Of a stretch of DNA of 64,000 bases, positions 42,267-50,262 are shown in pieces. The notes beneath the pieces are model-generated. The model saw nothing but the letters and a program-made list of their open reading frames with translations, was not told the origin of the DNA and made no database searches. The stretch covers positions 1 through 64,000 of the forward strand of contig CAWJNK010000001.1 of the NCBI GenBank assembly GCA_963844205.1, written 5' to 3'. The stretch's first letter is position 1, and every line of letters starts with the position of its first letter. The DNA comes from DASSUW01 sp963844205. GTDB lineage: Bacteria > Actinomycetota > Thermoleophilia > Solirubrobacterales > Solirubrobacteraceae. Made by a program: the position numbers and the translations under genes.

Positions 42267-43343
42267 TCACAGTCCTCCCACGAACGCGCCCGGCTTGAAC
42301 GCCCGGCCGGGATCGAAGCGGGCCTTGATCCGCTCCATCACGGCCAGCGCGCCGGGATCGACGGCGGGCCACGGCTCGGCCACGCGGGTGGCGCCGTCGA
42401 GCACGGTGCAGGCGCGCGGGGCGAGCGCCTGGCGCAGCGCGCCGATGTCGGCGTCCGCCGGAAGCGACACCCACGACAGGCCGAGCCCCGCGCGCGACAC
42501 CACAGTCCCGCCGGCGCGCCGCGCCTCGGCGATCACGCTTTCGAGGTCGGTCGGCCGGCCGGAGACCTTCAACACGAGCTCTCCGCGCTGCATGCCGCGC
42601 CGCAGCGCCCATGTCTCGTCGTCGTCCTCGGCCTCGATCTCCGCGTCGAGCTCCACGTGCTCGCGGGCCGCCTCGGCCTGCTCGACGGCCGACACGCCGC
42701 CGAACCTCAGCCCGAGCCACCCGGCGTCGCCTTCCCAGCCCACGTCGAGGCAGTCGGCCTCGAGCGGGAGCGCGGCCAGCGCACGGGCCGCGCGGGCGAG
42801 CACGCCGGGGTCGTCGGAGCGGGCGGTCAGGCTCGCCGTCCGCGCCGGCGCGGGGTGCAGCCGCACCGCCACCGAGGCGATCAGCCCGAGCGTCCCGAAC
42901 GAGCCGGTGAACAGCTTGGCGAGGTCGTAGCCGGCGACGTTCTTGATCACCTTGCCGCCGGACTTGGCGATCGTGCCGTCCGAGAGCACGACGGTCATCC
43001 CGACCACGAGGTCGCGCACCCCGCCGTAGCGGTGCCGCAGTGGACCCGAGTCGTTGGTGGCGATCACGCCGCCGATCGTCGCCGCGTCGCCATCGCCCAG
43101 CGGCGGGTCGAGCGCGAGCATCTGCCCGGCGGCGCCGAACGTCGCCTGCGCCTCCACCAGCGGCACGCCGGCCTCCAAGACCGCGGTGAAGTCGCCCTCG
43201 TTGTGCTCGAGGATGCGGTTCAGCCGGCGCGTATCGAAGTCAGGGGCCTCGGATGGCGGTCCCCACCCGAGCTTCGTGCCCCCGCCGCGCGGGCGCACGG
43301 CGTCGAGGTCGCGGATCTCGGCCGCCGCCTCCTCGATCGTCAT
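42267..43343 (-). CDS. glcE: Glycolate oxidase FAD-binding subunit GlcE
   Basis: 358 residues with a PCMH-type FAD-binding fold. Key segments are 'VRPRGGGTKLGWG', 'GDGDAATIGGVIATNDSGPL' and 'KVIKNVAGYDLAKLFTGSFG' (about 128-147). It is shorter than GlcD and lacks the full C-terminal cap, as expected for GlcE, which is needed for activity of the GlcDEF complex. The start codon overlaps the glcD stop by one base. Confidence 0.94.
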   Translation of the reverse strand: MTIEEAAAEIRDLDAVRPRGGGTKLGWGPPSEAPDFDTRRLNRILEHNEGDFTAVLEAGVPLVEAQATFGAAGQMLALDPPLGDGDAATIGGVIATNDSGPLRHRYGGVRDLVVGMTVVLSDGTIAKSGGKVIKNVAGYDLAKLFTGSFGTLGLIASVAVRLHPAPARTASLTARSDDPGVLARAARALAALPLEADCLDVGWEGDAGWLGLRFGGVSAVEQAEAAREHVELDAEIEAEDDDETWALRRGMQRGELVLKVSGRPTDLESVIAEARRAGGTVVSRAGLGLSWVSLPADADIGALRQALAPRACTVLDGATRVAEPWPAVDPGALAVMERIKARFDPGRAFKPGAFVGGL

Positions 43344-44866
43344 CAGAATCGGTCCGCCAGGCCCGCCGCCTCGAGCGGGTGCTGGCGGTACTCACCCGGC
43401 ACCTCGCCGCACAGGCGCGGAGTCGGCATCACCTTGCCGGGGTTGGCGAGCCCGGCCGGGTCGAACGCGCAGCGCAGGCGCTGGAACGCGTCGAGGTCGG
43501 CCTCGCCGAACATCTTCGGCATGTGCTTCTTCTTGTCGACGCCGACGCCGTGCTCGCCGGTGATCGAGCCTCCGGCCTCCAGGCAGACGTCGAGGATCCG
43601 GCCCGACAGCTCCTCGGCCCGCTCGGCCTCGCCCTCGACGGCGCCGTCGAAGCACACCAGCGGGTGCAGGTTGCCGTCGCCGGCGTGGAAGACGTTGGCC
43701 ACGACCAGGCCGTACTCCTGAGAGAGGCCGTCGATCCGCTCCAACACGTCGGGCAGGCGGGTGCGCGGGATCACGCCGTCCTGCACGAAGTAGTTCGGCG
43801 AGATGCGCCCCATCGCCGCGAACGCGGCCTTGCGCGCCTTCCAGAACCGCTGGCGCTCGGGCTCGTCGCGCGCGACGCGGACGTCGTCGGAGCCGTTGCG
43901 CTCGCAGATCGCCGTGACCTCCTCGAACCGGGCGTTGCACTCGCGCTCGGACCCGTCGAGCTCCACCAGCAGCGCGGCGCCGCGCATCGGAAAGCCGGCC
44001 TTGGCGGCCTGCTCGGCGGCCTCGATCGCCTTCGCGTCCATCATCTCGATCGCGCCCGGGACGACGCCGCCCTGGACGATCTCCGACACCGCCTCGCCGG
44101 CGTCGCGCGTGTGGTCGAAGAACGCGACCATGGTCCGGACGGTCTCCGGCGACGGGACGACGCGCAGCCAGATCTTGGTCGCGACGCCCAGCGTGCCCTC
44201 GGAGCCGACGAACGCGCCGAGCAGGTCGTAGCCCGGGGCGTCGAGCTCGTAGCCGCCAACCTGGATCAGCGAGCCGTCGGTGAGCACCAACTCGAGCCCG
44301 GTGACGTAGTTGGTGGTGAAGCCGTACTTGAAGCAGTGCGCGCCGCCGGAGTTCTCGGCGACGTTGCCGCCGATCGAGCACACGATCTGGCTCGACGGGT
44401 CGGGCGGGTAGAAGAAGCCCGGGCCCACGGCCGCCGAGACGTTGGCGTTGGTCACGCCCGGCTCGACGCACACGCGCCCGTTCTCGAGGTCGATCTCGAG
44501 GATGCGCTTCATGCGCGACATCACCAGCAGCACGCCGTCCTCGACCGGCAGCGCGCCGCCGGACAGCCCCGAGCCCGCGCCGCGCGCCACCCACGGCACC
44601 TCGGCCCGCGCGCAGGCGGCAACGACCTGCCGCACCTCCTCGGCCGTGGCGGGCAGGACGGCCGCCGCCGGGGTGGCGTGGTACTGGAGCAGCCCGTCGG
44701 ACTCGTAGGTGCGCAGCTGGTGCTCCTGGGTGAAGACCCACTCGGCGCCGACGATCCCGCGCAGCTCGTCGGCGAGCTCGCGCAGATCGCGCGGGGGCGC
44801 GTCCGCCGCCGGCGCGTCGGGGGCGATGGTGGGGCCTTCGGGGGCTGCGGCTAGACGACCATCCAC
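43343..44866 (-). CDS. glcD: Glycolate oxidase flavin subunit GlcD (D-2-hydroxyacid dehydrogenase family)
   Basis: 507 residues. The FAD-binding PCMH domain has 'PWVARGAGSGLSGGALP' (about 92-108), 'EPGVTNANVSAAVGP' and 'SIGGNVAENSGGAHCFKYG'. The C-terminal domain carries 'NVFHAGDGNLHPLVCFDG' with the active-site His and 'GGSITGEHGVGVDKKKHM'. It oxidises glycolate (or D-lactate) to glyoxylate (or pyruvate). The GTG at 44866 lies 16 bp inside the lactate permease gene; longer upstream frames are antisense to or inside that gene. Second gene of the operon. Confidence 0.94.
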   Translation of the reverse strand: MDGRLAAAPEGPTIAPDAPAADAPPRDLRELADELRGIVGAEWVFTQEHQLRTYESDGLLQYHATPAAAVLPATAEEVRQVVAACARAEVPWVARGAGSGLSGGALPVEDGVLLVMSRMKRILEIDLENGRVCVEPGVTNANVSAAVGPGFFYPPDPSSQIVCSIGGNVAENSGGAHCFKYGFTTNYVTGLELVLTDGSLIQVGGYELDAPGYDLLGAFVGSEGTLGVATKIWLRVVPSPETVRTMVAFFDHTRDAGEAVSEIVQGGVVPGAIEMMDAKAIEAAEQAAKAGFPMRGAALLVELDGSERECNARFEEVTAICERNGSDDVRVARDEPERQRFWKARKAAFAAMGRISPNYFVQDGVIPRTRLPDVLERIDGLSQEYGLVVANVFHAGDGNLHPLVCFDGAVEGEAERAEELSGRILDVCLEAGGSITGEHGVGVDKKKHMPKMFGEADLDAFQRLRCAFDPAGLANPGKVMPTPRLCGEVPGEYRQHPLEAAGLADRF

Positions 44867-46516
44867 GAGAGGATCGGAAGGGATTGCAGCAGAACCAGGA
44901 CGCACATGGCCAGCAGGAGGACGAGGCTCCAGCCGAGCACCTTCCGGAACAGCTCTCCCTCCTGGCCCGCGAGGCCCACAGCCGCGGCGCCGATCGCGAG
45001 GTTCTGCGGCGAGATCATCTTGCCCAGCACGCCGCCCGACGAGTTGGCCGCGGCCAGCAGCGTCGGGTTCATCCCCGCCTCGTTCGCGGCCTGGACCTGG
45101 AGCGCGCCGAACAGCGAGTTCGACGACGTGTCGGACCCCGTCACGGCCACGCCGAGCCAGCCGATGATCGACGACAGGAACGCGAGCACGCCGCCGGCGC
45201 CGGCGATCCACTGGCCGAGCGTGAGCGTCTGGGCGGAGAAGTTCATGACGTAGGCGAGCGCCAGCACGGTGGCGACCGTCAGCGTCGCCCACTTGAGCTG
45301 GTTGAGCGTCCGGCCGTAGGTGCGCACCGCCCTCGCCGGTGAGACGCGCAGCACGAGCATCGTCAGCAGGCCGGAGACGAGCAGGAGCGTGCCGGGCGTG
45401 AGCGCCCAGTTGAGCTTGAACACCGAGGGCGCGGGCTCCTCGCCGTCCGCGTTGAGGACGTTCAGCCCCGGCCAGTCGATCTCCTTGGTCAGCCCGTCGA
45501 GGAAGTCCTTGATCGGGCCCCACTGGGCGATCGAGAGGACCGCGACGATGATCACGTACGGCGCGTACGCGGCGATGACGTCGCCGCGGGTGTCATGGGT
45601 GTCGTCGTCGCGGCGGCGCACCGCCTCCTCGTGCACGGCGTCGGCGGTGGAGGCGCCGGCGATCGCCGGGCGGCTGAAGCGCGCGTCGCCCCGCATCGGC
45701 TGCGTCGGCTGCCAGACCCGCAGCAACGCGACGATGGCGGCCGCGGACAGCAGCGACGCGACGATGTCGGTGATCTCGACCGAGAGGAAGTTCGAGCACG
45801 CGAACTGGCCGACCGCGAACGCGACGCCGCCGGTGACGGCGGCCGGCCACGTCTGGCGCACGCCGCGCCTGCCGTCGACCATGCCGACCAGCACGAGCGG
45901 GACGATCACGGCCAGGAACGGCGTCTGGCGGCCGACCATCGCGCCGAGGTCCTCCTTCGGCAGGGCTCGTGACCTCGGACAGCGTGATGATCGGCGTGGC
46001 GATCGCGCCGAAGGCGACCGGCGCGGTGTTCGCGACGAGCGCGACGGCGGCGGCCTGCATGGGCCGGAAGCCGACCGCGAGCAGCATCGCGGCGGTGATC
46101 GCGACCGGGGCGCCGAAGCCCGCGAGCGCCTCGATCAGGGCGCCGAACGAGAAGGCGATGACGACGGCCTGGATGCGCTGGTCGTCGGAGACCTTGGAGA
46201 ACGACCGCCGGAGCACGGCGAAGTGACCGGTGTCGTCGGTCATGTTGTAGATCCAGATCGCGTTCCAGACGATGAACATGATCGGGAAGAGGCCGAAGCA
46301 CGCGCCGAGGATGGCGGCGTTGAGCGCCTGGCCGCCCGGCATCGAGTAGACGACGACGGCGACGATGATCGCCATGGCAAGCGACGCGAGCGCCGCCCAG
46401 TGAGCCTTCAGCTTCAGCCCGCCCAGAAGCACGAAGAGCGTGATGAGAGGAACCGCGGCGAACAGCGCGCTCGCGAACAATGAGCCGCCGACGGGATCCA
46501 GCACCTGCTCGTACAT
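44851..46516 (-). pseudogene. lctP: L-lactate/glycolate permease (LctP family), single frameshift
   Basis: About 554 codons of a proton-symporting lactate/glycolate permease with 12 or more hydrophobic helices. The first frame (ATG 46516, ribosome site GGGAGG) runs through 'GALIEALAGFGAPVAITAAM' and 'ATPIITLSEVTS'. At a G-run at 45963-45965 (C-run on the coding strand) one extra base moves it, and the expected 'LPKEDLGAMVGRQTPFLA' continues in the next frame to the end at 44851. Everything else is intact, so either the base is a sequencing error in a homopolymer or the gene was lost very recently. It heads the glcDEF-aceB operon. Confidence 0.88.
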
Positions 46517-46538
46517 GGTCGCCTCCCAGATCGTTCCC

Positions 46539-46551
46539 GGTAGGCGCTACC
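46539..46551. promoter_or_regulatory. 13-bp palindrome GGTAGGCGCTACC in the lctP / lut divergent region
   Basis: GGTAG-GCG-CTACC is a perfect inverted repeat in the 93-bp gap between the divergent lctP and lut-side operons, 23 bp upstream of the lctP start. Lactate operons are often controlled by FadR/GntR-type LldR proteins that bind short GGT..ACC palindromes, so this is a candidate operator. No regulator gene is adjacent. Confidence 0.4.
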
Positions 46552-46595
46552 CGCGCGCCGGGCCTCGTATTCGGTCTCGTCTGCCCGCAGGACGC

Positions 46596-46601
46596 TAGGC
46601 T
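46596..46601 (+). promoter_or_regulatory. -10 element TAGGCT of the lut-side operon
   Basis: TAGGCT ends eight bases before the ATG at 46610; no Shine-Dalgarno sequence is present. Confidence 0.5.
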
Positions 46602-46609
46602 GCGCGGCG

Positions 46610-47554
46610 ATGGAAGGGGGAGTGCCGGATGTCGGCGTCCGCGCCGCCGAGCACGCGCTCGACGCGGCGCTTTCCGAGCACCGGCGGGCGGTCCGGCTGG
46701 CCGCCGACGCCCGCGAGCGGGAGCGGATGGCGCGTGCGAGGGAGGTCAAGGCCGCCGCCTTGCGGACCGACGCCGCGCTTGCGCAGCCGGTTCTGCGGGC
46801 GATGCGCGGCGTCCGGCTCGCGGAGACGTGGATCGAGGTCGAGCGCGAGCGGCACGCGCTGACGCCGGCCGTCCAGGCCCGGCTGGGCGACGCCGAGCTG
46901 CGCGTGAGCGGCGACGGGTGGGCGGTGCGGCTCGTGCTCGCGCCCGGCGAGGGGCCGGCGCGCGCCGCACACGAGGCCGCGGCGCGGATCGAGGCGGGGG
47001 CGGGCGCGTCGGTCGGCGCCGCCCGGCGGCGGCTCTCCCAGGCGACCGCGACGGGGCGCGAGCACGCCGCGATCTGCCATGACGCGGCGGCGGCGCTGGC
47101 CGCGGCCGACCAGGAGGTCGCCGAGCGGCATGTCGCCCGTGGCCGGATCGAGTCGTGCGTGGCCGAGCTGGCCGAGCGCGTCGGCCCGCGGCGGCTCGAC
47201 GAGTCCCCCGACACCGCCGCGGCACGGGCGCGGCTCGAGCAGGCGCGGCTGTACCTGGAGGGCGTGCTCGAGCAGCCGTACGCGTGGATCTCCGACTGGC
47301 CCAAGCATGTGGCGGGGCTCATGCTGCGCGATCTACCGGCGCCGGCCGCCGTCGCGGGCTCGGTGCGGCGCCTGCTGGCGGAGCTGCGCGGAGCCGAGGA
47401 GCTGCTCGCGCTGGCTGCGGCGGGCCGGGGCGTCGCCGCGGCGACCTCCGCGCGCGTGCTGGTCGTCGACGCGCCCGAGACCGCCGACCTCGCCGAGCAG
47501 CAACCCGGGCGGCTCGCGGCCTTCGCGGAGCTGGTGCGGGCGGCCGAGAGTTAG
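46610..47554 (+). CDS. Helical protein of unknown function preceding lutABC
   Basis: A 314-residue, soluble, Ala/Arg/Glu-rich and almost entirely alpha-helical protein. Long heptad-like runs at about 10-60 and 110-220 suggest coiled coils. A more structured middle ('VQARLGDAELRVSGDGWAVR', about 88-107) and a Trp-containing 'PYAWISDWPKHVAG' near 225 break the helices. No signal peptide, cysteine cluster or known motif is seen, and no family is recognised. It ends 10 bp before lutA on the same strand and starts 93 bp from lctP, so expression with lactate genes is likely. It could be a scaffold or regulator; that is only inference. Confidence 0.75.
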   Translation: MEGGVPDVGVRAAEHALDAALSEHRRAVRLAADARERERMARAREVKAAALRTDAALAQPVLRAMRGVRLAETWIEVERERHALTPAVQARLGDAELRVSGDGWAVRLVLAPGEGPARAAHEAAARIEAGAGASVGAARRRLSQATATGREHAAICHDAAAALAAADQEVAERHVARGRIESCVAELAERVGPRRLDESPDTAAARARLEQARLYLEGVLEQPYAWISDWPKHVAGLMLRDLPAPAAVAGSVRRLLAELRGAEELLALAAAGRGVAAATSARVLVVDAPETADLAEQQPGRLAAFAELVRAAES

Positions 47555-47557
47555 GGT
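47552..47557 (+). promoter_or_regulatory. -10 element TAGGGT of lutA, overlapping the previous stop codon
   Basis: TAGGGT at 47552-47557 includes the TAG stop of the preceding gene and ends seven bases before the GTG of lutA: possible internal leaderless promoter. Confidence 0.4.
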
Positions 47558-47564
47558 TGCGGGA

Positions 47565-48245
47565 GTGCGGGTCGCGCTGTTCGTCACCTGCTTCAACGAC
47601 ACGCTGTTCCCGGCGACGGGACGGGCGGTGGTGGAGCTGCTGGAGCGGCTCGACTGCGAAGTCGTGTTCCCGGAGGCGCAGACGTGCTGCGGGCAGATGC
47701 ACGGGAACACGGGCTACGAGGAGCTCGGCGGGTCGCTGGCGGCGCGCTGGGAGCGGGTGTTCGACGGCTTCGAGCTGGTGGTCTCGCCGTCCGCGTCGTG
47801 CGTCGGGTTCGTGCGCGAGCGCGTGCCGTCCGCGGAGGGCCGGCTGCTCGAGCTGACCGAGTTCCTGGTGGACAAGCTCGGGGTGACCGACGTCGGCGCG
47901 TCGTTCCCGCACCGGGTCACGCTGCATCCGACGTGTCACTCGCTGCGGCTCTTGCGGGTCGGAGAGAGGCCGCGGCGGCTGCTGGAGGCGGTCCGGGGGA
48001 TCGACCTCGTCGACCTGGAGGACGCGGACGAGTGCTGCGGCTTCGGCGGCACGTTCGCGGTCAAGAACGCCGACACGTCGATGGCCATGCTCTCCGACAA
48101 GCTGCGGCGGATCCTCGACACCCGCGCGGAGGTGTGCACCGCGGCGGACACCTCGTGCCTGATGCACATCGGGGGCGCGCTGCGGCGGCAGCGCGCGGGG
48201 GTGCGGACCATGCACCTGGCCGAGATCCTGGCGGCGCGCGAATGA
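47565..48245 (+). CDS. lutA: L-lactate utilisation Fe-S protein LutA (YkgE family)
   Basis: 226 residues with two CCG (cysteine-rich) domains that bind a special iron-sulfur cluster: 'CFNDTLFPATGRAVVELLER', 'QTCCGQMHGNTGY', 'TLHPTCHSLRLLRVGERP' and 'DECCGFGGTFAVKN'. With LutB and LutC it oxidises L-lactate to pyruvate using the electron-transport chain. The GTG at 47565 starts right at the conserved N-terminus. The stop overlaps the lutB start (ATGA). Confidence 0.94.
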   Translation: MRVALFVTCFNDTLFPATGRAVVELLERLDCEVVFPEAQTCCGQMHGNTGYEELGGSLAARWERVFDGFELVVSPSASCVGFVRERVPSAEGRLLELTEFLVDKLGVTDVGASFPHRVTLHPTCHSLRLLRVGERPRRLLEAVRGIDLVDLEDADECCGFGGTFAVKNADTSMAMLSDKLRRILDTRAEVCTAADTSCLMHIGGALRRQRAGVRTMHLAEILAARE

Positions 48246-49630
48246 CCCGCGGCTTCCCGGAGGCGGCGCGCGAAACGCTGGCCAACGCGCAGCTGCGCCG
48301 CAACCTCGGCAAGGCGACGTCGACGATCCGCGCCAAGCGGCTGCGGGCGGTGGGGGAGCTCCCGGACTGGGAGGCGCTGCGCGACGCGGGGGCGGCGATC
48401 AAGACGCGCGCGATGGCGACCCTGCCCGAGCAGCTCGAGCGGCTCGAGGCGTCCGTGCAGCGGGCGGGCGGGACGGTGCACTGGGCGCGCGACGGGGCCG
48501 AGGCGAACGCGATCGTCGCCGACGTGGCGGAGGCGCACGGGTCGCGCGAGGTGGTGAAGGTCAAGTCGATCGCCACCGACGAGATCGGCCTCAACGACGC
48601 CCTGGCGGCGCGGGGGATCAGCGCGATCGAGACCGACCTCGCGGAGCTGATCCTGCAGCTCTCGCACGACAAGACGTCGCACATCCTGGTGCCGGCGATC
48701 CATCGCAACCGGATGGAGATCAAGGCGCTGTTCGAGCGCACGATCACCGACGAGAAGCTGGGCTACGAGGCGTCCGCGATCGCCGAGGCGGCGCGCAAGC
48801 ACCTGCGCGCGAAGTTCCTGTCGGTGCCGGTCGCGGTGTCGGGCGCGAACTTCGGGGTGGCGGAGACCGGCACGGTGGTGGTCGTCGAGTCCGAGGGCAA
48901 CGGGCGCATGTGCACGACGCTGCCGCGCGTGCTGGTGACCGTGATGGGGATCGAGAAGGTGCTGCCGGAGTGGCGCGACCTCGAGGTCTTCCTCCAGCTG
49001 CTGCCGCGGTCGTCGACGGCGGAGCGGATGAACCCGTACACGTCGCTCTGGACGGGCGTCCGCGCCGGCGACGGGCCGCAGGAGTTCCACCTCGTGCTGC
49101 TCGACAACGGGCGGACGAACGTGCTGGCGGACGAGGTCGGGCGGCAGGCCCTGCACTGCATCCGGTGCTCGGCGTGCCTGAACGTGTGCCCGGTGTACTC
49201 GCGCGTCGGCGGGCAGGCATACGAGTCCGTCTATCCCGGCCCGATTGGCGCCGTGCTCTCGCCGCAGCTGTTCGGGCTCGACGTGCACCCGACGCTGCCG
49301 TGGGCGTCGTCGCTGTGCGGCGCGTGCTACGACGCGTGCCCGGTCAAGATCGAGATCCCGTCGCTGCTCGTGCACCTCCGTGGGCGCGTGATCCGCGAGC
49401 AGAAGTCGCGGCTGAGCGGCGAGGCGCTGGCGATGAAGGCGGTCGCGGGCGTGTTCGGGTCGCGGGCGCGCTACGAGCGGGCGCAGAAGCTCGCGCGGCT
49501 CGGCCGCGGGCCGATCGCCAAGGCGGCGCTCCCGGGCTGGACGGCGATGCGCGACCTGCCCGACCCGCCGAAGGAGACGTTCCGCGAGTGGTGGCGCCGC
49601 CGATCGACGACGTCCGGAGCGCGGCCGTGA
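48242..49630 (+). CDS. lutB: L-lactate utilisation Fe-S protein LutB (YkgF family)
   Basis: 462 residues. The N-terminal LUD domain (about 70-300) contains 'KVKSIATDEIGLNDAL' and 'GANFGVAETGTVVVVESEGN'. A C-terminal dicluster ferredoxin region follows with 'CIRCSACLNVCPVY' and 'CGACYDACPVKIEIP', then a DUF3390-like tail ('FREWWRRR'). It passes electrons from lactate oxidation to quinone. It overlaps both lutA and lutC by 4 bp, which supports translation as one complex. Confidence 0.95.
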   Translation: MTRGFPEAARETLANAQLRRNLGKATSTIRAKRLRAVGELPDWEALRDAGAAIKTRAMATLPEQLERLEASVQRAGGTVHWARDGAEANAIVADVAEAHGSREVVKVKSIATDEIGLNDALAARGISAIETDLAELILQLSHDKTSHILVPAIHRNRMEIKALFERTITDEKLGYEASAIAEAARKHLRAKFLSVPVAVSGANFGVAETGTVVVVESEGNGRMCTTLPRVLVTVMGIEKVLPEWRDLEVFLQLLPRSSTAERMNPYTSLWTGVRAGDGPQEFHLVLLDNGRTNVLADEVGRQALHCIRCSACLNVCPVYSRVGGQAYESVYPGPIGAVLSPQLFGLDVHPTLPWASSLCGACYDACPVKIEIPSLLVHLRGRVIREQKSRLSGEALAMKAVAGVFGSRARYERAQKLARLGRGPIAKAALPGWTAMRDLPDPPKETFREWWRRRSTTSGARP

Positions 49631-50262
49631 GCGCCGCGCGCGAGGCGGTGCTCGCGCGGGTGCGTTCCGCGCTCGGGCCGGGCGCCGCGGTCCCGGAGGT
49701 CCCCCGGGGCTACCGTGGGCCACGGGTGGACGACGGTGCGGTCGACCGGTTCTGCGAGCGCGTCGCCGAGTACCGGGCGACGGTCACGCGCGTGACGGCC
49801 GCGGACCTGGCCGACACGGTCGCCCGCCTGTGCCGGGAGCGGGGCGCGAGCCGCATTGCCGTGCCCCCGGGCGGCCCCGATCGGATCGACGGCGTGGAGG
49901 TCGTGGTCGACGACCCGCCGCTGTCGCCGCAGGCGCTCGACCAGTTCGACGGCGTGCTCACCGGCAGCGCGCTGGCGATCGCGGAGACGGGGACGATCGT
50001 GCTCGACGGCGGTGAGCGCTCCGGCCGGCGAGCGCTCACCCTGGTGCCCGACTGGCACCTATGCATCGTCGAAGCCGGCTCGGTGGTCGCCGGCGTGCCC
50101 GACGCCGTCGCCGTTCTCAAGGCGGCGGCGGAGGAGGGGCGCCCGATCACGCTCGTGTCCGGACCGAGCGCCACCTCCGATATCGAGCTCGAGCGCGTCG
50201 AGGGCGTCCACGGGCCGCGGACGCTCGACGTGCTGGTCCTTACTTCTTCCTCGGGAACTTGA
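49627..50262 (+). CDS. lutC: L-lactate utilisation protein LutC (LUD domain, YkgG family)
   Basis: 211 residues. The LUD fold is seen in the C-terminal half: 'ADTVARLCRERGASRIAVPP', 'GVLTGSALAIAETGTIVLDG' and 'LTLVPDWHLCIVEAGSVVAG', ending with 'SGPSATSDIELERVEGVHGP', the family's terminal signature. Third subunit of the LutABC complex. The GTG start overlaps the lutB stop (GTGA). The last 23 bp overlap the convergent RTX-like gene. Confidence 0.94.
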   Translation: MSAAREAVLARVRSALGPGAAVPEVPRGYRGPRVDDGAVDRFCERVAEYRATVTRVTAADLADTVARLCRERGASRIAVPPGGPDRIDGVEVVVDDPPLSPQALDQFDGVLTGSALAIAETGTIVLDGGERSGRRALTLVPDWHLCIVEAGSVVAGVPDAVAVLKAAAEEGRPITLVSGPSATSDIELERVEGVHGPRTLDVLVLTSSSGT

